DNA of 64,000 nucleotides, taken from positions 22,299,608 to 22,363,607 of the forward strand of contig NC_088300.1 in the NCBI RefSeq assembly GCF_032854445.1. The letters run 5' to 3'. Shown here in pieces: positions 21,001 through 33,294 of the stretch (positions within the stretch are counted from its first letter, which is position 1; each line of letters begins with the position of its first letter). Position numbers and translations under genes: made by a program. The DNA comes from Liolophura sinensis (taxonomy: Eukaryota; Mollusca; Polyplacophora; Chitonida; Chitonidae). The notes beneath the pieces were generated by a model, which saw only the letters and a program-made list of their open reading frames with translations, had not been told where the DNA came from and made no database searches.

Positions 21001-24000
21001 TTTTAGTCTGTCCCTGCACCCCACTCCTCTCCTTGCTGTAATTCACAGCAGCTCTTCAGCAGACAAACCTCTCCTGTTTCAGGTTTAACAGCGCTGAAGA
21101 GCGAGGAAGTTCTGGATCTCATGATTCGTGACTATCCAATGAGATATCGAGTGAGTTCTTCATCCTTCAAAAACATTAATCACAGTATTCTTGTAGATTT
21201 GTGTTGCTATTGGAACAAAGAGAAATACAAATTAGCATTCTTTTACTAAATTATCTGAAAACTGTCTGTCGTCACCGAGTTAGAATGTGAGTTACAATTG
21301 TCTGCAAGTATTCATATTTCTGTGTATGTATGCATTATAGTAAAGTATCAAAATAGGTAAAGTTGAAATGAATATAAAGTTTTCATACAGACTTAAATTT
21401 TGTACTGTAGGACTAGTGGTAACTGTAGTTAAACGAGCATGAACACAGAATATAGTTTGCTTGCTCTTTTTAATCAGAAATTTCGCATTAAACTGAATGA
21501 GTACACATTGTACCTATTGTTGATCTATACATCTGCATCATTCACATCCATTTGTTTTCGGCAGACTTACATGTTTGTGAATGTGTAACATTTTATCTGA
21601 TACAGGAATATGCAGCTGTTCTGCATGAAAAAGAACGACAAACCATCAGTGACAAGCACAAGGAGTATGATGTTGTGAGTACATGTTCAGGTTATGTCCC
21701 CTGACAATTGCTGCAGCGTTTGATTTTTTTTTTTTTTTTTTTTTTGATTGGTGTTTTACGCCGTACTCAAGAATATTTCACTTATACGACGGCGGCCAGC
21801 ATTATGGTGGGCGGAAACCGGGCACAGCCCGGGGGAAACCCACGACCATCCGCAGGTTGCTGACAGACCTTCCCACTTACGGCCGGAGAGGAAGCCAGCA
21901 TGAGCTGGACTTGAACTCACAGCGACCGCATTGGTGAGAGGCTCCTGGGTCATTACGCTGCACTAGCGCGCTAACCGACTGAGCCACGGAGGCCCCTTGC
22001 AGCGTTTGAAGACGAGCACTGAAAAAAATACACTGTACACGCTGCATATTGTTGTGATTCACTTACACTCTTTAAATTTACATTGCCATTCAGTTACGCA
22101 CTGTAAATTTACATTGCCATTTAGTTACGCACTGTAAATTTACATTGCCTAGTCACATTTACACTGTACGCTTTTTGACATCACATTTATTTATGTATTT
22201 TATTGGTGGTCTTTATGTATTTGATTGGTGGTCTTTATGTATTTGGTTCATGGTCTTTTATGTATTTGATTGGTAGCCTTCATGTATTTGATTGGTGGTC
22301 TTTACCATACCCTAGAATATTTGAGAATTTCCAGAATAAGTCCATGAGCTCAAGAAGTCAGGTGTAGTCTAAGAGGAAACTACCACATGTTGTCACATAC
22401 CAGACAAACCTCTGAATCCAAACTGTGGCCAAACCCACGATAACTGGATCTGAACCTGCTGCCTCATTGGTCAAGTGCTAGTAGACTTTGAGCAGAAGCC
22501 ATTAGATCACTTGACCAGCATTGGTTCTTGTTGACAGTAAAATATGAAATAATAATCCATATGGTACAATGTATTGACAGACAGATAGGATGCTGTTTTA
22601 TTAAACATCGGTTATTCCTTTTTCCAGCCAAAGTTTGAGAAGAGCAAGTTGGCAGATTACATGAAGAAAGCTGTGAAGTCTGCAGCAGAGTTCAACGTGC
22701 AATTCCAGAGAGAGAGGAGAGAAGACAGGCGAGCCTATTTTGACCTCCAGACTATGGTGAGAGCATTGGAGGGGTGGTATCTCTTTTTTTATAACATAAA
22801 GTGGTACTAGTGTGAAGCAGGACCTTGAGGCATTGTTACGTCAAAAATTGATTGTAGACCAATGTTCACAATGTTACATTATGGTACTTCATAGAGCTAT
22901 TCTCTGTTTTCATTGGTTGACAGACCGTCACACTATATTTTCCGAAAAACACGCCATGCTCACAAACTAATATCCCACATTCATAGGGCAATAGTCAGTG
23001 ATCTCCCGCTAATATCCAACAATTACATCAGTTTATTGCACAGCCGTTATCTCCCTTGTTTGCTGTCTGCTTGTTTAAACAGTAAAGAAATGGATGGTGG
23101 CCACAGTTCTGCTGTCAGCTTACAAATTCGGTGCTTTAAAGTAAAACAACAAAAATTGTACATTTTTTCCGTATAGTAAAACATATGGTGCATTCTTTAA
23201 GATGGGATATCAGGAATTGTCAGCTCTTGACAAGTGATATTCATCTTGGGCTTCGCCTGACAATTCCTGATATCCCTTCCCATAGCATGCACTGTCTGTA
23301 TAATATGTACTGTCCTTCATTCTTTGAGATGACATTATTATGATGAGCTAGGAATGGAAAGTTTGACGTTAATAACGTGACAGCAGAGTTCTCATGCAGA
23401 GCGTTCACCAGGGCCCAAAGTTTTGAGGTTAAAAAGCTGCACTGGTAGGTATTACCATTGAATAGCTCAGAGATTGGTTGGCCATATTCCCAGGTTACAG
23501 CTTCCACATTAACCTAGCCTAATCTGCTTGTTGTTGTGCTATTGTAACTGGTATGACAACATATTTTGACACCATTTGTGTGTGAACATTTACAGTTATA
23601 ATATAATTATAATTGTTCTAATTGAACTTCATTGACTCCAGTGATAATGCTGTAAATATCATAGTTCATCTTGTAGTTCTCCAACATTTCATTGTATTTT
23701 TGCTTGTAAAATTGCAAAGCGATAAAATCTGTTGATTTGGGCAGATGTTTTACTCTATACTCAGGAATATTAGTACAGTCAGGTTTTTAAGATGAAATAG
23801 AAATTGTATATATATCCTTCTATATTTTAGTGAAGGTCCTTGAATCCTATGCTTTTATTTTAAACCATGTGTACACCAAGATACAAACATTTTACATTCT
23901 CAGGCAATCCATTACCCTCAAGGCAAATACAAAGTGGCTCCCCCTGAAGCCACCAAGGTGAGCCCCTATCCAGTGGCTCTGATCCCTGGACAGTTCCAAG

Positions 24001-27000
24001 ACTATTACAAAGAGTAAGTGTAACCAACATGTCAGGTACATCTAACAGGTGAGGTTTTGTTTAGAAATTTCAAAGCTATCTTTTGGGGTATTTGTGAATC
24101 TATAATAAAAATTCAGATGTGAGGCCTGTTTGTAGCCATTGAGAAAGTAGAGCTCCAGGATAATGCCTTATGTCACTGACACAAAAGTTACAGAAAGCAT
24201 CGTGGGTATACAGTGTTACCTCCAGACACTGAAGAGCTCTGGGTCCAGATGGCCTCAGACCTCTATTAATTTTCCATAAGTGACAGTGTTAACGTTCAAT
24301 GATGTAACTCATTCCCAAATATTCTGTGGCTGATAGGCTTTGGTGAATACCTTGCCCAGTCTGTGAGAAAGCAGCCATAAAAATCTTGACATAGATTGAC
24401 TCAAAATCTGGACCTTTCTATGCCAGCAGCTGGGAAGGTTGCCTAGCAACACCAAAGGGACGTCACTCGTGACCTCATCACCACCTGTCTCTTTGGGTCC
24501 TCTCGCCCAAACTTTCATCATTAAAATTCATACCTAAGTTTAGACAATTTCCATCATTCTGATACCAAGCATGCTGGCAGGAGAAAAATTGCTTAAACGT
24601 AAAGTACACAGAAAAAGGAAGTGATAATAGCGTACTTATTCCAAACAGCCAATGATGGCAGCCCCAATAATTTGTACATCTACCATACATGGCCTACAAA
24701 CAACGGTAAAAAACCACGACAACAACCGACAGAAACTGTAAAATTTTTAAATCTCGGCTTCAGCCACCACAAACGTACAAGCACATTATAGAGTCGGCCA
24801 CATACTCTCCATTTGATTTCATGTGTACTTTTAAAATTAAATATTAAGAAAATCCTGACCCTTGTGACAAAAAGCAATCTGCTTACCTAATTGGTGTACT
24901 GCTGCAGGTACACACCTGGAGAATTAAAATACCTCCCTGTGGGTACAGCTATCTATGGACCACCCAAGAAGTTCAAGGATATTCTGGCCAATCCATCGAC
25001 AGGTGATACATCAGATGACACAGCAGAGGAAAGTGGAGAGGTAAGACAATTTCTGCGTACCAAAATAAGACATTAACATGTGTACATCATTTTAATAATT
25101 CAAATTCCGGTTAGTACGCTGCACCAGACATTGACTAACACAATCAAAACCAACATCCCTGAGATTTAATTCAATAGGCGTACTACAATTTCATGCTCGC
25201 CAAGCCATTAGACAGATTCTCCCAAGAAAGAAGGCTAGCCCAAGGGTAAGGGAGTCTTGTGCACATTGTGTGTACACCTGGTTTGCTTCACCCATAAACC
25301 TCACTGCTATCATAAAAGTAAAATGTTTTTGCTTACTATAAAAAGCACAAAATAATAAAATACCTTTTATTATTTTGTGATTTTTACAGTAAACAAGAAC
25401 ATTGCAGTAAACACTTTCTACAGTAACAAGAGCTATATGCAAATTATCATAAATGTATGTGAGAAACATTCTGGTTTATTAACTTTTTTTTTAAATGAAT
25501 GAATGTTTTTAGGTATGAATGTTTCACCCAATTAGGTAAGAAGTTCAAGATAACCAATATTATTATCCATTGATTTTGACAGATAGTGAATAGGTGAGAT
25601 AAGCTTGTGTGATTTAAACACCAGGTTATGTAGATTCCATTATCACATGATTCATTTTAAAGGATACATCAAAAAGCACTTTGATGCATATTTTATATTT
25701 CTTAATAACCACTCTGTTTTATACATATTTTCCATCAGTGGTCAAAAATATTCGAAAAAACTTCAAATGCCATCATTGATGAACATATTGGGAATACGGG
25801 ACCGACTTAGCACCCTATTTTGTTCCGTCCCACCAACAAAGTTGTTTTGACAGTTAGCATCGTTAAGGCCACTTAATTTCCGGACTGACCACTGGGGCCT
25901 TTGGAAAACCATAGTTTAAAGCTGTTTTTAGGCGTCAAGAGAATCTTTTTTGTACTTTTGTATGTTAGGCCACATTATATACCCCGGATCAAGAAATAAA
26001 ACCCAAGTGTTTCATGTATCCTGTACTTAATACTGTGTGACTCAAATGTCAGTATAAGAATCCTGGTGACATTATAATTGTAATTTTAGGCAACTTGCCT
26101 GCCTCTGACTACAGCCATGACAGTATCATAAGCTGTATATAGTATGCTAGCCACTTTTCTAGAAGATTTTGTGACCCGACATTTCCACAGGACCAAGGGG
26201 GCTCTGATTCTGGCAGTGATGACGGAGACTCCAGTGAGGCAGAGAGTATGGGTGTGGCTCCTTTACCTACACCACCCCCAGCTGAGGATGTCAAACCAGC
26301 TACACCCAATGGTGGTGCCAAGGCAGACAAACAGAAGGTAAGGTTGGTAGTGAGAAACGCCTAGAAACAAGTTAGAGACTACAGTGATCAATAGTGTAGT
26401 ACATCAGACATGAAGACAAGCAGAGGTTAAGTGTCATGCAGCCTTCTAGCACCACGCCAGTCTGGCATAGCTTCTAGCAAACAGTTTGATAACAGAATAT
26501 AATGCCTTAATGGTTTGGTTCAAGCGCGACAAGGATTGCGTTTAATAGTCTCAAAGAAATGCGCTATTAAGATTCCTCATTGTGATTCTGCATGTACCTG
26601 TCAGATCACTTTAGCTTGGCTGTTATTTGTACGAAAATTGATTACTGTAATTCCACAACCTTTTCGCTTATGAATAAGCAATTTATACACATTTATAATT
26701 AGATTTTGGAGACAAATCTACATTGGTTGCATTGGCTGATTTCAGAGCTTCACAAAAAGTATAATTGTATCAGTCAACACAGAATAATGCCTTTACAATA
26801 TGTTTGAATAAACCCCTTGCAAACGTGCGAAAAGGTTGAATTACAGTAGGATGACTTCAGTATTATAAAGAGCAGTGTTTTAGTACATGACATAGTGCCG
26901 CAAAACCTTGTATTACATGTAGGCATTATGTATATGGAAAGGTCTGCAAGCAACCATTGGATGGTCGTGTGTTTCCTTCATGTTTAGGCCAGGTTCTTTG

Positions 27001-30000
27001 AACTATTATGTTGGTTGCTATTGTGTAAATGTTATTGCGGATAAGCTAAAATACCAGCCAAATAAATAAATACCATACATGTAGCAGTTTGTGATTTTTG
27101 CAAGCGTTCAGTGATAATTATAGGAATAATGCATCCTTTCTAACCATTTCTTCTAGCCATCAGCCACTGCTCGTCAACAGCAGGCAAGTACAAACATGGA
27201 CATGTTGTGTTTGATAGTGGCTCTACAGTTAGATGTACAAGTATTGTGAATGAATGATTATGGCTGAAGGCCACAATGTCATTATTTCAGCCATATCATT
27301 GCGGTGTGATATTGTGTACATGTTGGAAATGTGAGATGTGTGTAAAGGCCTGTTAATGTGAGTGTCATACTAACAAAGTGTGGAGTGTGTCCCTTGACTC
27401 AAATTATGTCTTATTCTGTCATGTCTCAGCATTAAATGACTTTGAACTCCTTTCTTTTTCTCGGTACCATAAAGCTGTGTCACTTTTAATTTCTTTTTTA
27501 TTTTGTATATATTTTTGTACTACTGATGTAATGAATTCATTGACTGGTGAAACTTTGCCTTTTATTTTGATTTGCGGGTGCTGACGGGTGTAAATTATAT
27601 TAAATGTGGTGTTTTATCCAATTACCAGTATTGCTCTTCTTATGGAATTGCTCATTTGCAGGAAATTGTGCTGTGGAATTTATGAATCAGTCACCTTTCT
27701 CCAAGATAATTATGCTGTGATTAAACTTAACTCTAAAGTAATCCTTTGATGGCCATGGATTGCCTGGTTTCCTCCCAGCATAATACTGCGCGTCATTGTA
27801 TGTCACATAAATAAATAATTCTAAAATCAGTTTTTTTGTGGCACTGACAGTTTATATTACACATATCTCCACTGGATAAAAGGGAGTGTATGAAATGTCT
27901 CCAAAAAGAACTTAATAATGTGCATAAATTGCACTGATAGTTGCTCTGTCGTGTGTGAAAATGTTAAGGAATTAGGGTGTGCCATATTTTATACATGTGC
28001 ATGGATATGAACACCTATGCTTTCTTAAACTACAAATAACATAGGCCTTAGGCATATATATATATATATATATATATATTTCTCATGAACATGCACTCAT
28101 AACATGCACCCCATCTCTAAACAACAGGATATTTCTCTGTGTTTAGTGCAGTACATTTGAATGTACTTGCTTAGCTGGGAATGTTTTGATTTATTCTAGC
28201 CGACGGAACCTGTGGCTCCAACTCAGGAGGAGGTAACTCCATCTGTCTCAATGATTTGTTGCATGTCCTTTGGTTATAGGCCTGATCTTTCTGTACATGT
28301 GTCTGTTTTTTATGTATGTATGTGTAGATCTCTCTTTTTGTTTGCGTACTTGTACATTATTATACTGTCTTGCTCCTGTGATATTACATATCAAACGACA
28401 ACTACCCAATATGAGATCATATTGGACACATGATGATCAAACAGCCTGCTAATAGGCAATAGATTGAGAATAAACAAGCCAGTAAACTTTAATCAGTGAG
28501 TCAGCAGGACTGTTTAAGTCTTCCAGCCGTTGAACCAAGTATATCTGATACTACACAGGAGTTGATCGGCAATGTGGTTAGACTTACAAATGGATATTTT
28601 AGGAGCTGAATAACTGGAGGTAGTTACTGGTGATTTGATGCCTGACTCTGAAATCACTGATTCAGAAATAATTACAACATTGTTACCCATTCATAATTGT
28701 CTTGATACTTTTCACCTCTGAAGATTTAACGTGTGATGGTAATTTGATACTCCAGTATTGTAGCTATGTTGTGGTCCTTAAGAGGTGAATTGTACAGAGA
28801 GGTCTGGAAAGGAATTTTTATTAGAGACAGAAATATTATTGTACTCGCATACGTGTGCATGTATTAGCATCACAGTGCTTGTTGTTTGGTTGGAACTCAG
28901 AAATTGTTGGAACCCAGAAACCCAAAACCCAGTTGTATTCAATACTCTTGCAAACCAAAAGCATGAGAACAGACTCCACAAAACTGGCATTTGGTTACAT
29001 TTGAGTTGTTTTCTCTTGTTTAATTGTTGCTCAGCAATGGCAAGTAGATTACGTACTAAACACTGATTTCTACATAATCCCTCAAGATTCCAGAAGTTTG
29101 TCTTTGAATCACACACGTGCTTTAAATTGTTAAGCATGATCTAAAACTAAACTGGTTTATAGATTTTTCAGATCTTTCCTCAATAGTCCATAATTTTGGC
29201 ATCTTCCCAGCAAGTTGGCTTTACTCAACCTTGGTTGCCATTTTGTTTGTTTTTGGGAATTTTTTTTTATTTTCAAATCAGTCTTAAGTCAAATGTTGTA
29301 GTTATGTAACAAGATGTAACTGTATTTTTGTTACTCTGACTTGTGTATCAAAATTAAATCCAATATGTGTTTACATTATCTTTCACATACAATTCCTTAA
29401 CAGAATATTTCTTGTCAGACATATGAAATAAGCTGTCATTTTTGTATGGAAAAATAGGGATAAATTATGAGCATGTGATGTTTATTTGTTTTGTTTTTTT
29501 TTGTCAGTTTTATTTTGATACAGTTGCCTTTTGCCTTTCATGGTCATTGTTCATGATTAGTTTGAAGAATTTAACAGAATGAGGGCATGGTGATGTCAGC
29601 TTTTGGTGGATCCACCAGTCATGAGTGCACAATTCTTCATACACATAATACGTGTAGGTGCCCAAAGTGGAGCGCCAAAACCCCCTAAATTATATGTGGG
29701 AGGAATGAAAAAATGTTAAAGTGTTTTTATATTGATTAATTGATGTTGTAAAGGTGTGGATTATTCTGTCCTCTTACTCAAACGGTATTCTTGTTGTTAA
29801 GTTGCATGTAAATTCCAGGAATTTTCAATTTCAGCCCAAATTATGGGACTCAAAAAGGGTACCCAAATTGAAAAGATGTATGTAATCCAATATGCTGTGA
29901 ATTAGAAGGCAGGATGTCTTCATGTAAGAATATACATGTACAGTCAACTTAATGATGCACTATTTTTTCGTCTTTGTTTTCTGATTAAATGAAACCAATG

Positions 30001-32557
30001 TTAGGAAAAAAGTGCATTGTTAATTTATGGATTCTTTGGGGAAAAATTTAGCAAATTACACAAGTACAGTTACCTATATATTTGTGGGGGCCTCCATGGC
30101 TCAGTTGGTTAGTGTGCTAGCGCAGCGTAATGACCCAGGAGTCTCTCACTAATGCGGTCGCTGTGAGTTCAAGTCCAGCTCATGTTGGCTTCCTCTTCGG
30201 CCGTACGTGGGAAGGTCTTGCAGCAACCTGCGGATGGTCGTGGGTTTCCCCCGGGCTCTGCCCGGTTTCCACCCACCATAATGCTAGACGCCGCTGTATA
30301 AGTGAAATTCTCTTGAGTACGGCGTAAAACACCAATCAAATAAATAAATATATAAATCATAATTTGTGGTTAATTATGGCCATTTTTTTATCATTTACAA
30401 TTGTAAAGCTGCACTGGCACTGCTATGAGTGTATATTTGCTTACTGTTGTGGATGTTAGGTGATACCAGTTTTATGTTAGGTCTTATTGGCAAACCAACA
30501 CTATTATGTCCAATCTTGTTTTGCTGGGGTAGTTGTTCAGTTTTATACCCTCTGATTACATTGTAAGAGATATATTTTGCTGGTAAAAAAAAACAAATAA
30601 AATTAGTATGGCCTTACTAGTACAGATTATTACTCTTTCCAGATTGAAAATCAAATTACTTTGTACAGTGAGGCTGGCTACACCTCTTCAAAGGGAGGGA
30701 ACTCCTGTATCCCGAACAGCCACACTGAATATTAACAGTAGATAATACTGCCATTCCATGGGTACAATATTTGCTTGCTTTTGTAGAGGACTGGATCGCC
30801 AATAAATGAACTTTGATTTTTATTCACTAGACTCATTCATTTGCTTATTTTTCTCAGCCTAAGAGAGAAAAAAAGGAAGAGAAGGAGGTTGAGAAAACCT
30901 GTCGTATTTGTAAAACTGGTGATGACAAAGTGAGGGGCAAAGTGGAAGATCTAGTGCAGTGTTCAGAGTGTAAAACTTCAGGTCAGTATAATGGGGGAAG
31001 GGTCAGTGATAATATCTAATGTGTACATCAACACATCGGGAATATCCTTTCCTTATCTGTGCACATTTCCAAGTACTGCACCAATTTCCATGAAAATGTC
31101 CTTACATCTTCCCTATAGTGTAAACTTATGCATGCATAATATTCATGCCTTTATTATCAATGGTTACAAAGTTATCCTCGAGGAACATCTTCCCATTTGA
31201 TTTTGTTCTCACAACTCCTCTGATTTCAAATATTCTGTTTGAATTGCTGTGACTGTAAGGAGGGTTGTTTTGATCGTATAAATTCCAGTTTTGTTCTGTT
31301 TTGTAGGTCACCCCACATGTTTGGAGTTGACCACAGAGATGATCGCTGTCATTAAGACTTACCCCTGGCAGTGTATGGAGTGTAAGACCTGTGTGGAGTG
31401 TATGGACCCCTATGATGAGGTATGTCTGCCAAGGTGGAGGGTAGTGGACGTTGCTTACAGTGAATGTGACCAGATTGACAATATTAGATGCATAACACAG
31501 ACCAGTTCAGTTATTGTGTTGAATAAACCAGAGAAAATAAGCCAGAGTAGTCGTAGCCACTAGACTTTTCAGCACTAAAATCTGTACTATATTCAGACAG
31601 TGTTATCCCTAATAACAAGCCTGTACCATGGTTATACAGAAAATGTGACAAATCCTACCAGGAAAAGCCTTTTTTGTGTATGTTCATCATAATGCACTAT
31701 AAACCTATGGGGGCAAAGGCTGTATATAGCCTAGTACTTCAGAGTACCCGATTAAATCCACCAGCCTTTTCCCTGAGATCATGGATTCAAATCTATGGCC
31801 TTACCTTGGAAGGTTTTGTCAACAATGAGAGATGCCTTCATACCCAGAAAAAAACCTTCGTGAGAAAGGGAATAAAACAAAAAAAAGAAGGTGTGCAAAC
31901 TATTAAGTCTGTTGCATATATTTGTGTGGGTGTGGGTTGTCAGGATAAGATGATGTTCTGTGACCGCTGTGACCGTGGCTACCATACCTTCTGTGTCGGG
32001 GTGAAGAGTATACCCACGGGCAGGTGGGAGTGTCCAAGCTGTAAAGACATGCCCAGTAAACCGAAGTAAGTAGCACTTAGAATAAAGAGTTTCACACCCC
32101 AGTTTTTCAAAACCATTTTACACTTTTTCATACAAAATACATTTCCGTATCATATTAAATGTGTTGTTGTAATCTGGACGTCATTCTACAGAAATGTCAA
32201 GAAATTTGATTTCTTAAGGTTTGTAAAAGTGACCCCTGTGGACTGGGTCCATGCTTTTCTTTTCCATTACCCAAAATACATTGTATGTTACTGGCATTTT
32301 CCCATGGTGAGAAGTATTTTTGCTTCATACTAAGCAATGAAATCCCAAAGTTCAAGTTAAACTTATACTATTTTTAGCTGCAAATATCATAAGCCTAGAT
32401 ATGGTATGCGGCTAACAGTCCATCCCAGCTCAGTTTTAATTCAAATTGCATTGTTTTCATTTCTAAACCTAGCTGTGTTGTTGTTATTTTCAGAAAATCA
32501 AGACGACAAACAAGACAAAATGGTGTTCCCTCTCCAAAGCCTGCAGTATCCAATTAA
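11203..32557 (+). CDS. PHF10: PHD finger protein 10 (BAF45a) orthologue, 16 coding exons
   Basis: Subunit of the PBAF (SWI/SNF) chromatin remodeller in the nucleus. Exons: 11203-12228, 12538-12827, 13680-13804, 15361-15444, 21083-21150, 21606-21674, 22628-22756, 23904-24013, 24908-25040, 26191-26337, 27157-27183, 28200-28232, 30858-30981, 31307-31419, 31944-32065, 32494-32557. All phases agree; total 2664 nt, 887 aa. ATG has A at -3 and G at +4. Residues 1-440 are acidic, Ser/Thr-rich and disordered, with a Pro-Pro-Gly-acidic repeat (exon 2). The SAY region spans about 440-650 ([40 protein letters not shown]). Tandem PHD fingers of the DPF type lie at 762-814 (CRIC ... WQCMEC) and 817-859 ([16 protein letters not shown] ... 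WECPSC). Human PHF10 is about 500 aa, so the N-terminus is about 350 residues longer here. Exon 11 uses a GC donor. Convergent with GALNT2. Confidence 0.93.
12229..15360. other. PHF10 introns 1-3
   Basis: Introns between exons 1-4 (309 bp, 852 bp, 1556 bp). AT-rich, with no gene or recognised repeat. Confidence 0.6.
12637..12723 (+). repeat. Coding 18-bp repeat in PHF10 exon 2
   Basis: Five imperfect units of an 18-bp repeat encode a six-residue motif of the form EPPG-acidic-acidic. It adds a negatively charged, Pro-rich segment at about residues 376-404. Unit number could vary between individuals. Confidence 0.85.
16276..16870 (+). repeat. 85-bp minisatellite, seven copies
   Basis: Units start at 16276, 16361, 16446, 16531, 16616, 16701 and 16786, each with CTGACCTTTGGCTAGTTATT and ending CATTCGTGGAAGACATATG. 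Copies differ at only a few positions, indicating recent expansion. It lies in PHF10 intron 4. Confidence 0.95.
18890..19215 (+). repeat. MITE-1 family, split/partial copy
   Basis: 18893-18935 (CCAACCTTTTCACATGTTTG, TTTATTCAAGC) and 19090-19200 (TGAAGCCCTGAAACTGGCCA, ATGTGCATAAATT) match successive parts of the family, separated by about 150 bp of unrelated sequence. Confidence 0.55.
21712..22009 (-). mobile_element. SINE-1, full-length copy with 12-bp target duplication
   Basis: Body 21724-21997 on the minus strand. The tRNA-like head (complement of 21990-21925, with GGCCTCCGTGGCTCAGTCGG) is followed by a conserved central core, then a tail ending at a T run on the plus strand. The target duplication TGCAGCGTTTGA is exact at 21712-21723 and 21998-22009, so the insertion is young. 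The core (TTACGCCGTACTCAAGAATA) resembles the deeply conserved Nin-DC/Meta-type SINE domain described in molluscs; that link is from memory. Inserted in PHF10 intron 6, antisense to the gene. Confidence 0.9.
22055..22310 (+). repeat. Two short tandem repeats
   Basis: 22068-22150 has three units of about 31 bp around AAATTTACATTGCC. 22195-22305 has five units of about 23 bp around TTTATGTATTTGATTGGTGG. Both are in PHF10 intron 6 just after the SINE. Confidence 0.75.
23204..23276. repeat. Perfect 20-bp inverted repeat with 33-base loop
   Basis: GGGATATCAGGAATTGTCAG at 23204-23223 is exactly complementary to 23257-23276. Located in PHF10 intron 7. Could form a hairpin in RNA or DNA, or be the centre of a palindromic transposon. 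Confidence 0.8.
25675..26015 (+). repeat. Dispersed repeat, copy B (about 340 bp)
   Basis: Same-orientation partner of 8078-8410, in PHF10 intron 9. It includes TATTTTCCATCAGTGGTC, AAAGTTGTTTTGACAG, ACTGACCACTGGGGCCT and CACATTATATA. Confidence 0.6.
26643..26848 (-). mobile_element. MITE-1 family, complete copy (206 bp)
   Basis: The left end is TACTGTAATTCCACAACCTT plus TTCGC. The right end, reverse-complemented, is TACTGTAATTCAACCTTTTC plus GC, so the termini are inverted repeats of about 22-25 bp. The interior (reverse complement) has ATTATTCTGTGTTGACTGAT and TTTTTGTGAAGC, as in the other copies. No coding frame. Confidence 0.75.
27900..27985 (+). repeat. MITE-1 family, 3' fragment
   Basis: ATGTGCATAAATTGCACTGA through GGAATTAGGGTGT matches the right third of MITE-1. 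Confidence 0.55.
28051..28080 (+). repeat. (TA)n microsatellite
   Basis: About 14 TA units in PHF10 intron 11. A similar run is at 17989-18019. Confidence 0.85.
28233..30857. other. PHF10 intron 12
   Basis: Apart from the SINE at 30088, AT-rich intron without recognisable features. Confidence 0.55.
30088..30358 (+). mobile_element. SINE-1, near full-length copy
   Basis: Starts GGGCCTCCATGGCTCAGTTG (tRNA-like A box region) with a B-box-like GTGAGTTCAAGTCC. It is followed by the conserved core (GAGTACGGCGTAAAACACCA) and an AAATAAATAAAT tail. The flanks share ATTTGTGG (30080-30087 and 30362-30369), a possible short target duplication. Sense orientation in PHF10 intron 12. Confidence 0.88.
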
Positions 32558-32908
32558 CCAATAATGCCCCATTAACACAAATTTATCTCAACTTTCTAAT
32601 AATGGAGGGGTTGTGTGATTCTGATTACCAACATTGCTACCCTCACCTTCATATACATATATAAATACATGTCATGGCTTCTATCCATGTCTTTCTCATG
32701 CTTTCCTTTAACAAGGAAAAAAGTGGAAAATAAAAATTTCCATGTTTCATTTCATCGGCGAATCGGTACGCCTTCATTGTCACTCATGATGTGTAGACTG
32801 TTGAGGTCATTATTGTAGATGTTGCGTGCTCAGTGTGTGGACCTCTTACTTTCATTTAACATGTATATGTACAATCTTGTCTGGATCATCCTCCGATCTG
32901 GAATCAAT

Positions 32909-32914
32909 AATAAA
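32909..32914 (+). terminator. PHF10 poly(A) signal
   Basis: AATAAA 352 bases after the stop codon, followed by a T-rich stretch. It is the first canonical hexamer downstream on the plus strand that I see. Confidence 0.6.
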
Positions 32915-33081
32915 GTTTTTATTATTGTCAGTTAAGTTTTGTTTTCTTTCATATACGTGTGGTACCCTAACTGTGAATGTGGTTTTTAATACAGCATTTG
33001 ACCAGTTTGATTTATTTTTAGACTATTTTTAAGTTGTACTCAAGAATGTTCCATTTGTACAGTTGCAGTGAGATTAATGGG

Positions 33082-33294
33082 TACCGTAATTCTACAACCT
33101 TTTTGCATGTTTGCAAGGTATTTATTCAAGCATATTCTGAAGGCATTATTCTGTGTAGACGGATAAAATTGTACTTTTTGTGAAGCCCTGAAACTGGCCA
33201 ATCCAACCTATGTTTCTTTGTTTCCAAAATCTGACATGCATACATTGCAGTGAAAGTTGCTCTTTCTTATCCAGAAAAGTTGAGGAATTAGGGT
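33082..33294 (+). mobile_element. MITE-1 family copy
   Basis: Begins TACCGTAATTCTACAACCTT and ends GTTGAGGAATTAGGGTA. The interior has TTCAAGCATATTCTGAAGGC and TGTGAAGCCCTGAAACTGGC. Confidence 0.75.

Larger units (their letters stand above)
15445..21082. other. PHF10 intron 4 (5.6 kb)
   Basis: Longest first-half intron. It contains the 85-bp tandem array (16276-16870), a (TA)n run (about 17989-18019), and a split copy of the MITE-1 family (18890-19210). No alternative exon could be supported; open frames at 17292 and 19525 lack splice context. Confidence 0.6.

Noticed and set aside
30088-30160. tRNA gene
   Set aside because: A- and B-box-like words belong to the SINE-1 head, which continues into the SINE core and tail and lacks a foldable mature tRNA. 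The same applies to 54618-54690 and the heads near 21990 and 52055.
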